Origin: an uncultured Oscillospiraceae bacterium
GTDB taxonomy: Bacteria > Bacillota > Clostridia > Oscillospirales > Oscillospiraceae
Length of the DNA stretch: 24,531 nucleotides
NCBI GenBank assembly: GCA_958426425.1
Contig: CATZYY010000022.1
Span: 1 to 24,531 of the forward strand
Direction: 5' to 3'
Made by a program: the position numbers and the translations under genes. The notes below the pieces were generated by a model. That model was not told the origin of the DNA, did not search any database, and worked only from the letters and a program-made list of their open reading frames with translations. Below, one piece after another: positions 1-6,521 of this stretch; the stretch's first letter is position 1; the number at the start of each line of letters is the position of its first letter.

Positions 1-285
1 ATATCCTTTGTCCTGGCTGATGACATAGGCGAAGTCCGCCTCGCCCCGGCCGATCAGAACCCCCAGTTCCGTAATGATCTGGAAGTCAATGGCGTTCCTG
101 CCGCTTTTGACGCTCTCCAGAAACTGGACCTTGGCACGGGTATTGGCGCAGAGCTTCTGGATGCTGGCGGTGGACTGGCCCTTGCCGTAAAAAATCAGGA
201 CAGTGTCCTCGGCAGTGAGGGCCTCGATGCCCTGAAGCCCGGTTCCAATGTTGTTGTCACCATCCACCAAAAAAATCATTTTCAT
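1..285 (-). CDS. PIN/NYN-like domain protein, 5' part only
   Basis: An open frame starts at the ATG complementary to 283-285 and runs off the left edge, giving the first 95 residues. The N-terminus reads MKMIFLVDGDNN, a hydrophobic strand followed by an acidic DGDNN motif as in PIN/NYN-type nuclease folds, where the Asp helps bind the catalytic metal. Downstream are a strand-like VLIFYGKG, a patch ending in SGRNAIDFQI with another conserved-looking Asp, and ADFAYVISQDKGY, which resembles the 'D-F-x-x-x-S-x-D-x-G' turn of NYN/PIN proteins. The family match is from motif recognition only; RNase activity is inferred. There is no strong Shine-Dalgarno sequence, only weak purine-rich sequence just upstream. 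The C-terminus is outside the window, so total length and any extra domain are unknown. It is separated from hpf by a terminator and is probably its own unit. Confidence 0.6.
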   Translation of the reverse strand, partial: MKMIFLVDGDNNIGTGLQGIEALTAEDTVLIFYGKGQSTASIQKLCANTRAKVQFLESVKSGRNAIDFQIITELGVLIGRGEADFAYVISQDKGY

Positions 286-424
286 GAAAATTGTTCTTTC
301 TTTCGTTGATTTTCTCCTCTGTTTCCACATTGGATGGATTCAGTATAACAGATTTTTTATAGCTGCACAAGAGGGGCTGATTTCCTGTCAAAGGGCAAAT
401 GTTTGCCTGAATTGCCCGAAGCGC

Positions 425-451
425 AAAAAAGGGGACCGCGTAGCGGTCCCC
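425..451 (-). terminator. Intrinsic terminator of hpf
   Basis: A perfect 9-bp inverted repeat, ggggaccgc (431-439) and gcggtcccc (443-451) with a 3-nt loop, is followed on the minus strand by a T6 run (complement of 425-430). It lies 15 bp past the hpf stop codon. Confidence 0.9.
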
Positions 452-465
452 TCAGTGCTGTCTGT

Positions 466-1014
466 TCATTCCTCTTCGTCGGTGACGATCAGGCCGTAAC
501 CGCCGTTTTTCCGTTGGTAGACGATGGAGAGACTGTCGTCATCGCTGTTGCGGAAGACGAAGAAGGTGTGGTCCAGCAGGTTCATCTGCAAGATAGCCTC
601 CTCCGCGCTCATGGGCTTCACGGCGAAGCGCTTGGTACGGACGATCTGGAACTCCTTCTCCTCGGCCACCTCGAAGTCGTCGGTGGGAGCGGGCGGCGGG
701 AAGCCCTCGCTGCGCAGCCGTTTGGCCAGGCGGGTTTTGTTCTTCAGAATCTGACGCTCAATGTATCCCACAGCGGCATCGATGGCGCCGCGCATATCTC
801 CGTCGGGAGCCTCCGTCTGGGCGCGCAGCAGCGTGCCGCCGCCCCGGATGGTAATTTCCACGGTGCACAAGTGGTCTTTCTCCACGGAGAAGGTGACAAA
901 TGCGGTGGTATCCTCCTCCCGGAAATAGCGATCCAACTTGGAGATTTTCTTCTCAGCGAACGCTTTGATGGAATCGTTCATAGGGACCTTCTTGCAGGCG
1001 AAAGTACACTTCAT
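466..1014 (-). CDS. hpf: Ribosome hibernation promoting factor, long form
   Basis: This 182-residue protein has the two-part layout of long HPF. The N-terminal S30AE/YfiA domain (about residues 1-100, beta-alpha-beta with the KKISKLDRYF helix) binds the decoding centre of the 30S subunit. The C-terminal domain (about 123-180, with RTKRFAVKPMSAEEAILQM and the HTFFVFRN strand) dimerises ribosomes into inactive 100S particles; this role is known for the family. Length is typical for Bacillota long HPF. The ATG at 1012-1014 is preceded by AAAGGAG at a good distance. It is monocistronic, with an extended -10 promoter upstream and an intrinsic terminator downstream. The linker between the domains is proline-rich (GFPPPAPTDD). 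Nothing looks broken. Confidence 0.95.
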   Translation of the reverse strand: MKCTFACKKVPMNDSIKAFAEKKISKLDRYFREEDTTAFVTFSVEKDHLCTVEITIRGGGTLLRAQTEAPDGDMRGAIDAAVGYIERQILKNKTRLAKRLRSEGFPPPAPTDDFEVAEEKEFQIVRTKRFAVKPMSAEEAILQMNLLDHTFFVFRNSDDDSLSIVYQRKNGGYGLIVTDEEE

Positions 1015-1069
1015 CGAAATCGCTCCTTTCGTGTGGAAGAGAGCGGTGCGGGGGAGCTCTCTTTGATTT

Positions 1070-1098
1070 AGTATACCACAGGCAATGACGTTTGAAAA
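1070..1098 (-). promoter_or_regulatory. Probable sigma-A promoter of hpf (extended -10)
   Basis: On the minus strand there is TATACT (complement of 1070-1075) preceded by TGG, making an extended -10. A weak -35 TTTTCA (complement of 1093-1098) lies 17 bp upstream. It sits about 55 bp before the hpf start codon. Seen by eye only; the start site is not known. Confidence 0.5.
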
Positions 1099-1183
1099 GG
1101 GCCCTGCATGGGATTTGCAAAATGTTTAAAAGTTTCCTCGACACCGGTTGTCAAAAGTGGACACAAAGCGGCAAAAGCTCCTA

Positions 1184-1213
1184 TTTACAAGGGATAGCGG
1201 ATGGGTGTATCAT
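1184..1213 (+). promoter_or_regulatory. Possible plus-strand promoter for a short RNA
   Basis: TTTACA (1184-1189) and TATCAT (1208-1213) are separated by 18 bp. The sequence around 1148-1165 just upstream contains TGTC and GACA half-sites that could bind a regulator, but this is weak. No gene begins downstream; a strong terminator follows about 35 bp later. Confidence 0.35.
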
Positions 1214-1219
1214 AATCCA

Positions 1220-1286
1220 GGAAGCTTTCCAATATCCCACCCGCTTGGGCCGCCAAGGCGTGCGACGCGCCGGGCGGCCCCTTTTT
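1220..1286 (+). ncRNA. Candidate small RNA between hpf and yabR
   Basis: A putative promoter at 1184-1213 and a strong plus-strand terminator ending near 1286 bracket a transcript of about 65 nt. Within it are a short GGAA/TTCC hairpin (1220-1230) and the long GC-rich terminator stem. No start codon with a ribosome binding site and a sensible frame is present. Both flanking genes are on the other strand, so this terminator does not belong to a visible gene. It could be a real small RNA or the relic of a lost gene; sequence alone cannot decide. Confidence 0.3.
1247..1286 (+). terminator. Plus-strand intrinsic terminator with no visible gene
   Basis: The stem gggccgcc (1247-1254) pairs with ggcggccc (1273-1280), with an inner ggcg/cgcc helix in the loop. 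It is followed by CTTTTTA on the plus strand. The long outer stem and U tract are typical of a rho-independent terminator. The remaining sequence, 1290-1493, shows no gene or motif that I can support. Confidence 0.65.
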
Positions 1287-1493
1287 ATGGAAAAATCCCG
1301 GCCTGTCCGCCTCATTTCAAATCAACACTGGGGAAACCTGAACACGGAGGCCAGCAGGTCTGCCTTCGTGCACAAGTAAACGGAGCTCAATGGAGGGAAT
1401 GGCCGATTGCGCAGGAAGATGAGACCTCATTTTCACGTACCCCGGAGAACAAAAAAACGGCGCCGCATTTTATTTCCCTGTTGGTATACACCG

Positions 1494-1524
1494 CAAAAAA
1501 GGCGGAGGCTGATTGCCTCCGCCT
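1494..1524 (-). terminator. Intrinsic terminator of the yab cluster
   Basis: A perfect 10-bp inverted repeat (1500-1509 with 1515-1524) has a 5-nt loop and, on the minus strand, is followed by a T6 run (complement of 1495-1500). It lies 6 bp past the yabR stop codon and closes the cluster. Confidence 0.9.
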
Positions 1525-1530
1525 GAAAAT

Positions 1531-2007
1531 TTATTTGCGTCTGCGGCCGCCGCCCCGCTTGCCGTCGATGCTGCGGTTCAAATCGGCCATCTTGCCCTCA
1601 GAAGAGGACAGGAACTGTTTGAGCTTGTCCTCAAAGGACTGATCCCCGGAGGGAGGCAGGGGCTGCTGGCCCCGAGGGGTAAACCGAGGCGCCTGGGCAG
1701 ACCGAGGCGCGCCGCCGCCTACCGGCGGCCGGGGACCGCCGGGACGGGGCCCTCTGGGCGCGGGCCGCTCCGGCTGGGGCAGCGTCCGCTTAATAGAAAG
1801 ATTGATCTTTCCGTTCTCCGTGGAGAGGACCAGCACCTTGACGGTCTGCCCCTCCTGCAAAAAGTCGTGTACGTCGTTGACGAAGGTATTGGCAATCTCC
1901 GAGATATGTACCAGACCGGACTTGCCGCCCTCCAGGGCCACAAAGGCGCCGAACTTGGTAATAGAGGTCACTTTGCCTTCCAAAATGCTCCCAACCTGAA
2001 GCTCCAT
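1531..2007 (-). CDS. yabR: S1 RNA-binding domain protein, YabR-like
   Basis: The start chosen is the ATG at 2005-2007, giving 158 residues. The open frame extends further upstream, but that part is low-complexity and the S1 domain begins immediately at MELQVGSILEGKVTSITKFG. Residues 1-72 are a single S1 OB-fold (GAFVALEGGKSGLVHISEI, then VKVLVLS and KINLSIKRT). Residues 75-120 are a Pro/Gly/Arg-rich linker, and the tail SFEDKLKQFLSSSEGKMADL plus a basic GGGRRRK end resembles clostridial YabR proteins. The role is probably RNA or ribosome binding; no precise function is established. The position after divIC matches B. subtilis yabR. AAGGAG lies 14 nt before the ATG, rather far, so initiation may be modest. 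Confidence 0.85.
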   Translation of the reverse strand: MELQVGSILEGKVTSITKFGAFVALEGGKSGLVHISEIANTFVNDVHDFLQEGQTVKVLVLSTENGKINLSIKRTLPQPERPAPRGPRPGGPRPPVGGGAPRSAQAPRFTPRGQQPLPPSGDQSFEDKLKQFLSSSEGKMADLNRSIDGKRGGGRRRK

Positions 2008-2133
2008 ACGGTGTATTGTTTCTCCTTCCGGTGATTTTGCAACGCCCCGGCGGGGCGGATGCCACAGATCAAAAAACGGTGCTTGGCGCAAGCGGGAGAG
2101 GCAAGGAGTGCCTCCCTCGCCGCCCGGCACCGG

Positions 2134-2433
2134 TCAGTTGCTCACATCATAGATCACGATTTCATTGGGGTTTACGTAGCCCAGCTCCTCCCGCGCCATG
2201 TTCAGCATCTGCTCCTTGGAGGCGCCTTCGGCGATATCCTGGGACAGGGCGTCGTTTTCCTGCTGTTGGGCCTGGACTTGCTGTGCCAGCTGGTCCCGCT
2301 CGGTCTGGGCGCTTTGCACCTGCGCGTGAAGGCTGCGCAGCTGAAGACCCATGGCACCCAACAGCACCACCAGCAGCACCTTGGTCAGCAGGCTTGCCCG
2401 GGTATGCTTTTTTTCCTTCCGCGCTGACGCCAT
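2134..2433 (-). CDS. divIC: Septum formation initiator, DivIC/FtsB-like
   Basis: This 99-residue bitopic membrane protein has the DivIC/FtsB layout: a short basic cytoplasmic N-terminus (KEKKHTRAS), one transmembrane segment (about 15-31, LLTKVLLVVLLGAMGL), a Gln-rich coiled coil (about 32-66), and the C-terminal ARSEELGY-type motif, here MAREELGYVNPNEIVIYDV. In the family it joins FtsL and DivIB in the divisome at the outer face of the membrane. A very good AGAGGAGG sits 7-8 nt before the ATG at 2431-2433. The gene lies inside the 3' part of the yabQ frame as it stands (see yabQ). A possible extended -10 (TGTTATACA, near 2484-2493, minus strand) upstream is weak. Confidence 0.9.
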   Translation of the reverse strand: MASARKEKKHTRASLLTKVLLVVLLGAMGLQLRSLHAQVQSAQTERDQLAQQVQAQQQENDALSQDIAEGASKEQMLNMAREELGYVNPNEIVIYDVSN

Positions 2434-2896
2434 GAGGCCGCCCTCCTCTGCCGCAAACAGGTGGTTTTCTTTGGATTCTCTTTATTGTATAACATTTGAC
2501 TGCAAAATAAAAGAGATTTTTTCCGCGAAACCACATTTTTTCGCAAAAAATTTTCGCCAAGCGCAGAGGCAGCACTGCCAGAGCCAACAGTTGGGCCAGG
2601 GTGTCCACCCAAAAGTCCCAAACCGGCCGCAGAAGAGAGGACAGGGCACAGAAGAACACCACGGCACCGCCCAGCATACCCACCAGCAGATACATCCGCA
2701 GCACTCCCGCCCGGCGCAGCAGGAACAAAAAGGCCGCGCTTCCCACGGCAAGGCAGTACAGCAGGTCCAGCCACACCGTCAGCCGGGGCAGCCGCAGGCG
2801 GAAGGGGCGCAGCAGATCATACAGCAGACCTGCCGCCATCCCCAGCAAAATAGACCAGCCAAAGACCAGCAGCTGCTGGGAAACCGTGCTCTCCAT
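2162..2896 (-). CDS. yabQ: Spore cortex protein YabQ with unusually long overlap into divIC
   Basis: The first ~135 residues are a typical YabQ: four hydrophobic segments (about 8-26, 40-60, 65-90, 92-112) with the LLYDLLRPFR motif after the first. YabQ is a forespore-surrounding membrane protein needed for cortex formation in B. subtilis. After residue ~140 the frame runs 272 bp into divIC in another reading phase, and the translated tail becomes Gly/Ala/Arg-rich with no family resemblance. A TAA in the next frame at 2482-2484, about 50 bp before divIC, would give a normal-length protein of about 137 residues after a single-base shift. So either a frameshift or a lost stop codon has extended the gene, or a sequencing error is present. 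The start ATG is 6 bp after the yabP stop. Confidence 0.8.
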   Translation of the reverse strand: MESTVSQQLLVFGWSILLGMAAGLLYDLLRPFRLRLPRLTVWLDLLYCLAVGSAAFLFLLRRAGVLRMYLLVGMLGGAVVFFCALSSLLRPVWDFWVDTLAQLLALAVLPLRLAKIFCEKMWFRGKNLFYFAVKCYTIKRIQRKPPVCGRGGRPHGVSAEGKKAYPGKPADQGAAGGAVGCHGSSAAQPSRAGAKRPDRAGPAGTASPGPTAGKRRPVPGYRRRRLQGADAEHGAGGAGLRKPQ

Positions 2897-2902
2897 GGGC
2901 CA

Positions 2903-3187
2903 TCACCCAAACAGCCGCTGAAAAAAGCCGCCCCGCTCCGTGCCGCCCTCCTCGTAGGAGATGGAGTCAATGCGGCCGTCCACGTGGAGCTCCCCACCGT
3001 CCAGAGACAGCTTGCCGATGTGCAGGTTCTCTCCGGTGACCACCAGCATGCCGGCGCCGGTGGACATGACAATGCCGGTTTCATCAAAGCGCTCCACATC
3101 CTCCACGCCGGAGACCGTCAGCCGTTCCCGGCCCGTCAGCTCCAGCCGGTGGGCGGACAGAGGCATGGTGTTATAGTCGTCTTTCAT
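2903..3187 (-). CDS. yabP: Sporulation protein YabP (spore coat assembly)
   Basis: This 94-residue protein matches the YabP family in size and pattern: an N-terminal HRLELTGRERLTVSGVEDVE, then FDETGIVMSTGAGMLVVTG and the closing GENLHIGKLSLDGGELHVDG. This beta-rich fold is shared with YqfC. YabP belongs to the mother-cell sporulation programme in Bacillota; its biochemical role is not well defined. The ATG at 3185-3187 has AGGGAGGG 9 nt upstream. A sigma-E-like promoter overlaps the end of rqcP directly upstream. yabQ starts 6 bp downstream, so the two are almost surely co-transcribed. Confidence 0.92.
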   Translation of the reverse strand: MKDDYNTMPLSAHRLELTGRERLTVSGVEDVERFDETGIVMSTGAGMLVVTGENLHIGKLSLDGGELHVDGRIDSISYEEGGTERGGFFQRLFG

Positions 3188-3210
3188 GTTGCTGATCCCT
3201 CCCTGTCCCC

Positions 3211-3239
3211 ACTATATGGGCGGGAGGGACGGATTATGC
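3211..3239 (-). promoter_or_regulatory. Sigma-E-like sporulation promoter of yabPQ
   Basis: On the minus strand, GCATAAT (complement of 3233-3239) and CATATAGT (complement of 3211-3218) are 14 bp apart. This fits the B. subtilis sigma-E pattern of an ATA-containing -35, 13-15 bp, then CATAnnnT. The -35 overlaps the rqcP stop codon. yabP is known to belong to the sigma-E regulon in B. subtilis, which supports the call. It would let the spore genes be turned on separately from the housekeeping genes upstream. Confidence 0.55.
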
Positions 3240-3482
3240 CCGTCCTACTTCCCGGTACATGGCGGCGGCATCGGCTTGACGGACGGTTTCCTGGACCGAC
3301 ACTACCTCTACCGTCACGGTACGTACTCCAAACCGCAGAGAGATCTGATCCCCTACCTTTACCTCGTAGGAGGCCCGGGCGGGCTTTCCGTTGACAATGA
3401 CCAGTCCGTTGTCGCAGGCCTCATTAGCCACGGTCCGCCGCTTGATCAGGCGGGAGACCTTCAGATATTTGTCAAGACGCAT
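3234..3482 (-). CDS. rqcP: S4-domain RNA-binding protein, RqcP/YabO
   Basis: This 82-residue protein is essentially one S4 domain: MRLDKYLKVSRLIKRRTVAN, followed by the GLVIVNGKPARASYEVKVGD turn. Size and motif match RqcP (YabO), which works with RqcH on stalled 50S subunits to add alanine tails in ribosome-associated quality control; this role is known from B. subtilis. Residues 60-82 are a less conserved tail. AAAGGA lies 8 nt before the ATG. The gene sits just after the hup terminator, so it depends on read-through or an unrecognised promoter. Its position between mazG (yabN) and yabP is the conserved yab order. Confidence 0.9.
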   Translation of the reverse strand: MRLDKYLKVSRLIKRRTVANEACDNGLVIVNGKPARASYEVKVGDQISLRFGVRTVTVEVVSVQETVRQADAAAMYREVGRA

Positions 3483-3501
3483 AGATACGATCCTTTCTTG
3501 G

Positions 3502-3533
3502 GAAAAAAGGCTGCCGGCACAGCGTGCCGGCAG
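3502..3533 (-). terminator. Intrinsic terminator after hup
   Basis: ctgccggcac (3511-3520) pairs perfectly with gtgccggcag (3524-3533), loop of 3 nt, and the minus strand continues into a T6 run (complement of 3503-3508). It lies between hup and rqcP, so most hup transcripts should end here while some may read through into the rest of the cluster. Confidence 0.85.
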
Positions 3534-3556
3534 TTCCTTTTATCGTTTTGTGACCT

Positions 3557-3832
3557 TTACTGGCCGACGGCATCCTTCAGGGCCTTGCCGGCCTTGAACA
3601 CGGGCACCACGGAAGCGGGGATCTCAATGGCCTCCTTGGTCTTGGGGTTGCGGCCCACCCGGGCGGCGCGCTTCTTCACCTCAAAGGAGCCAAAGCCCAC
3701 CAGCTGGACCTTGTCGCCTTCCTTCAAAGCGGCGGTGATGGCGTCCAGAGCGGCGGTAATGACAGCCTCAGCCTCCTTTTTGGAGACGTCGGCGGAAACG
3801 GCCACGGCATTAATCAGTTCGGTCTTGTTCAT
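3557..3832 (-). CDS. hup: HU family DNA-binding protein
   Basis: The start chosen is the ATG at 3830-3832, preceded 9 nt upstream by a perfect AGGAGG, giving 91 residues, the standard HU length. The open frame continues upstream but without family sequence. MNKTELINAV begins the helix-turn-helix dimerisation part, GFGSFEVKKRAAR is the family core motif, and GRNPKTKEAIEIPAS (about 60-74) is the DNA-contacting beta-arm with its intercalating proline. HU bends and compacts DNA in the nucleoid. A short CGGGAG/CTCCCG hairpin (3883-3898) lies between mazG and this gene. It is followed by its own terminator, suggesting that hup is expressed well above its neighbours. An HU gene at this position is not part of the B. 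subtilis yab order, where it is absent between yabN and yabO. Confidence 0.95.
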   Translation of the reverse strand: MNKTELINAVAVSADVSKKEAEAVITAALDAITAALKEGDKVQLVGFGSFEVKKRAARVGRNPKTKEAIEIPASVVPVFKAGKALKDAVGQ

Positions 3833-3900
3833 GGATAATGTCCTCCTATCCAAATTTGGAATGCTTTTGAATGTTTTCTTAACGGGAGCAATCTCCCGGA

Positions 3901-4710
3901 TTAAGACGGGTCTTGTTTCTTGGCGGCTTTCCAAAGAGCCACCAGCTCCGGCTCGGAATACTGGTCCAGAGGCTTGTCCGCTATGGTTTCCACCACCCGA
4001 AACCGGCGGTCAAACTTGTCGCAGGCACGGTGGAGAGCGTCCTCCGGGTCCACGCCGGACATCTGGGCGATCTTGGCGGCGATAAACAGGGCGTCACCCA
4101 GCTCCTCCCGGACGCCGTGGGGGCTGTCCGCCGCGGCACCGGACTCCAGGGCAGCGCGCAGCTCCCGGACTTCCTCCTCCAGCTTGTCCAGAGCGCTGAG
4201 GGCGCCGGACCAGTCGAAGCCGGCCTTGGCAGTCTTGCTCTGGATCTTCTCCGCCCGCCACAGGGCGGGCAGGGTGTGAGGCACGGATTCCACCGCGTCG
4301 GCGGCGGACCGCTGACCCTTCTCTTTTCGTTTGAGGGCCTCCCAGTTTACCAGCACCTGCTCGGAGGTGTCCGCCTCCATAGTGCCGCCGAAAACATGGG
4401 GGTGGCGGTACACCAGCTTCTGGGCCACACCGTCCACCACGTCCTCCATAGTGAAGCGGCCGGCCTCCTCTTCAATCTGGGCGTGGAACACCACCTGCAT
4501 CAGCACATCCCCCAGCTCCTCGCACATGGCATGGGGATCGTCCCGGTCGATGGCGTCCAAAACCTCGTAGGTTTCCTCCAGAAAATTGCGGCGAATGGAG
4601 GCATGGGTCTGCTCCCGGTCCCAGGGACACCCCCCGGGAGCGCGCAGCAGCTTCATGATCTCCAAAAAGTCCTCATAGCCGTATCTGGGCTTATACTGAA
4701 AATCTACCAT
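3901..4710 (-). CDS. mazG: Nucleoside triphosphate pyrophosphohydrolase MazG
   Basis: This 269-residue protein has two MazG repeats. The first carries the catalytic pattern EETYE (45-49) and EELGD (64-68), whose acidic residues bind magnesium; the second has EEEVRELR followed by REELGDALF. MazG hydrolyses NTPs to NMP and pyrophosphate and is thought to clean up abnormal nucleotides. In B. subtilis the gene at this position (yabN) encodes a methyltransferase-MazG fusion; here the methyltransferase part is absent, and the protein starts directly with the GYEDFLEIMKLLRAPGGCPWD motif of stand-alone MazG. The start ATG (4708-4710) has only a weak AAAGGCGG upstream. It follows the flippase gene after 91 bp. 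Confidence 0.93.
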   Translation of the reverse strand: MVDFQYKPRYGYEDFLEIMKLLRAPGGCPWDREQTHASIRRNFLEETYEVLDAIDRDDPHAMCEELGDVLMQVVFHAQIEEEAGRFTMEDVVDGVAQKLVYRHPHVFGGTMEADTSEQVLVNWEALKRKEKGQRSAADAVESVPHTLPALWRAEKIQSKTAKAGFDWSGALSALDKLEEEVRELRAALESGAAADSPHGVREELGDALFIAAKIAQMSGVDPEDALHRACDKFDRRFRVVETIADKPLDQYSEPELVALWKAAKKQDPS

Positions 4711-4801
4711 AACATGCCCGCCTTTGCAAGAAAATTCGTGGTGAAATCCCTGGTTTTCAGGAGATTTTTTCGCTCTTGAAGAGGATTCGGAAAAAATCGA
4801 C

Positions 4802-6418
4802 CTATTTCAGGTGCAGCAGCCGGATCAGCTTGCCGCCGTGGGGCACACCCCGCAGGTCCTCCGCCTGGAGAATGCGCAGGGCGATGACCAGCACGAAGTA
4901 TACCACAACACCCACTAGAATGCCTCCCATGGTGGCCACGGCGTTGGCCAGGTAAGCAGAATGGCCACTCTCCAGGGCACGGTCCAGGAACCCGTAGGCA
5001 GCCCAGGCCGCCACACCCATGAGGACGGAAGCGATCACAGGCTTTGTGAACAACTGGAGGTACTTAGGCTTTTGCGGAGAGTATTTCCAGACAAAGAACA
5101 GATTCAGCCCGGCGATGACCATGTAGCAGCACAGGGTGGAAATGGGAGCGCCGTGGATGTTGATCTCCGGATTGCCCACCAGAATATAGTTCAGCACGAT
5201 TTTTACCACGCCGCCGGTAATCACGGTGTAGATGGGGATCTTCTCTTTGCCGTAGGTCTGCAAAATGGCGTTGGTCAGCACCATCAGGCAGATAAAAATT
5301 GTGGCAATGCCCAGAATCTGCAGATGGGGCCCCGCAGCGACAGCCAGCTCCTGCTGGGAGGGCAGCACCAGCTTTTCGATGGGTGTTGCCAGCACGCTCA
5401 GACCAATGCCCGCCGGCAGCGCCAGCAGTGCCAGCAGCCGGAAAGCTGTGGAAATGGTCCGATCAGCCTCTTTCACGTCGTTCCGCGCCAGGGCCGCCGC
5501 CGCGAAAGGCAGCAGACTCATCGTGACAGGATAGACGAAGGAGGCCACCATGTTGGGCATCACCATGCCGGTTGTGTACTGCCCGTTAAGAGCGTTGGCC
5601 GCTTGGGGAGCCAGGTTCAACCCGTCCTGAAGACGGCCCAGAACGATTTTGGTATCCAGAATAGAGATGATACTCATGGCGGAGTTGCCCAGGGTGATGG
5701 GTACGCCGATGGCCAGAATCCGCTTGACCAGTGTGCCGCTGCCGGAGGGGACGTCCAGGCTCTTGCTGTGGTCCCGGTGGGTGAAAAGATAGATGCACAA
5801 AAACAGCATGGACACAGCGGTGCCGATGGTGACGCCCAGAATGGCGCCGGAGGCGCCCACGTCCTTGTCTCTCCCGATATTCAGAAGATACCACGCCAAG
5901 GGCAAGCCGATACCCACTTTGCACAGGGCCTCCAGAATCTGGGACACAGCTGTGGGTGTCATGTTTCCCTGTCCCTGGGTGTAACCTCTCATGCAGGCCA
6001 GAATGCATACGCAAAACACCGCCGGCGCCAGGGCTTGGACGGGCCGCATGGCACTTTCGTTGCGCAGAAAGCCTACCAAAACATCTGCCTGAAAGAACAT
6101 CAGCAGCGAGCCCACCAGTCCCAGGGCAAAAAACAGCCAGATGGCGGTGCGGAAGATTTTGCGCTTCTCGTTCTCCCGTCCCCGGGTGTGGGCCTCGCTG
6201 GTCAGCTTGGAAATCGCCAGAGGCAGACCTGCGGTAGAGAACGTCAGCAGAAAGTTGTAAATTTTGTAGGCGGTGTCCCAGTAGGACATGCCCACATCGC
6301 CCAGAATGTTGTTCAGCGGCAGCTTGTAAGCGGCGCCAATCAGCTTGACGACTACCACCGCCGCCGCCAAGATGGCCGTTCCGGCCAGAAAGCTTTGCTT
6401 TTTGGATTGGTTCGACAT
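4802..6418 (-). CDS. MATE/MVF-type lipid flippase, SpoVB/YabM-like
   Basis: This 538-residue membrane protein has about 14 hydrophobic segments, as expected of the MOP superfamily of polysaccharide and lipid-linked-precursor exporters. The N-terminus (FLAGTAILAAAVVVVKLIGA, then YKLPLNNILGDVGMSYWDTAY) and GLPLAISKLTSEA are typical of the SpoVB/YabM group in Bacillota. Members flip undecaprenyl-linked cell wall precursors; SpoVB is needed for spore cortex synthesis. Position upstream of mazG matches yabM of B. subtilis, but SpoVB and YabM are hard to tell apart by eye, so no symbol is given. GAGG lies about 11 nt before the ATG, a modest site. No clear promoter was found in 6419-6521, so transcription may come from the pnp side. 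Confidence 0.9.
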   Translation of the reverse strand: MSNQSKKQSFLAGTAILAAAVVVVKLIGAAYKLPLNNILGDVGMSYWDTAYKIYNFLLTFSTAGLPLAISKLTSEAHTRGRENEKRKIFRTAIWLFFALGLVGSLLMFFQADVLVGFLRNESAMRPVQALAPAVFCVCILACMRGYTQGQGNMTPTAVSQILEALCKVGIGLPLAWYLLNIGRDKDVGASGAILGVTIGTAVSMLFLCIYLFTHRDHSKSLDVPSGSGTLVKRILAIGVPITLGNSAMSIISILDTKIVLGRLQDGLNLAPQAANALNGQYTTGMVMPNMVASFVYPVTMSLLPFAAAALARNDVKEADRTISTAFRLLALLALPAGIGLSVLATPIEKLVLPSQQELAVAAGPHLQILGIATIFICLMVLTNAILQTYGKEKIPIYTVITGGVVKIVLNYILVGNPEINIHGAPISTLCCYMVIAGLNLFFVWKYSPQKPKYLQLFTKPVIASVLMGVAAWAAYGFLDRALESGHSAYLANAVATMGGILVGVVVYFVLVIALRILQAEDLRGVPHGGKLIRLLHLK

Positions 6419-6521
6419 GAAGAGAATACCTCGAATCCTTGAAAAAAATACGTGGGGTGCCGGACAAAAGCGGCGAAAGCCGATTCCTCCACAGAAAAAA
6501 CCTATGGCGGGGCCGGACCGA

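Noticed and set aside
1148..1165. Possible operator with TGTC/GACA half-sites
   Set aside because: Half-sites of 4 bp with a 7-bp spacer are too weak to report as a regulatory site.
2482..2510. Separate promoter for divIC (TGTTATACA element)
   Set aside because: The -10 match is partial and no -35 at proper spacing was found.
2016..3394. Plus-strand frames crossing divIC, yabQ and yabP (for example 2351-3394)
   Set aside because: Antisense to recognised genes; composition is shadow-like.
4961..6442. Plus-strand frame of 493 codons
   Set aside because: Antisense shadow of the flippase gene; very rich in Gln/His/Gly, no domain.
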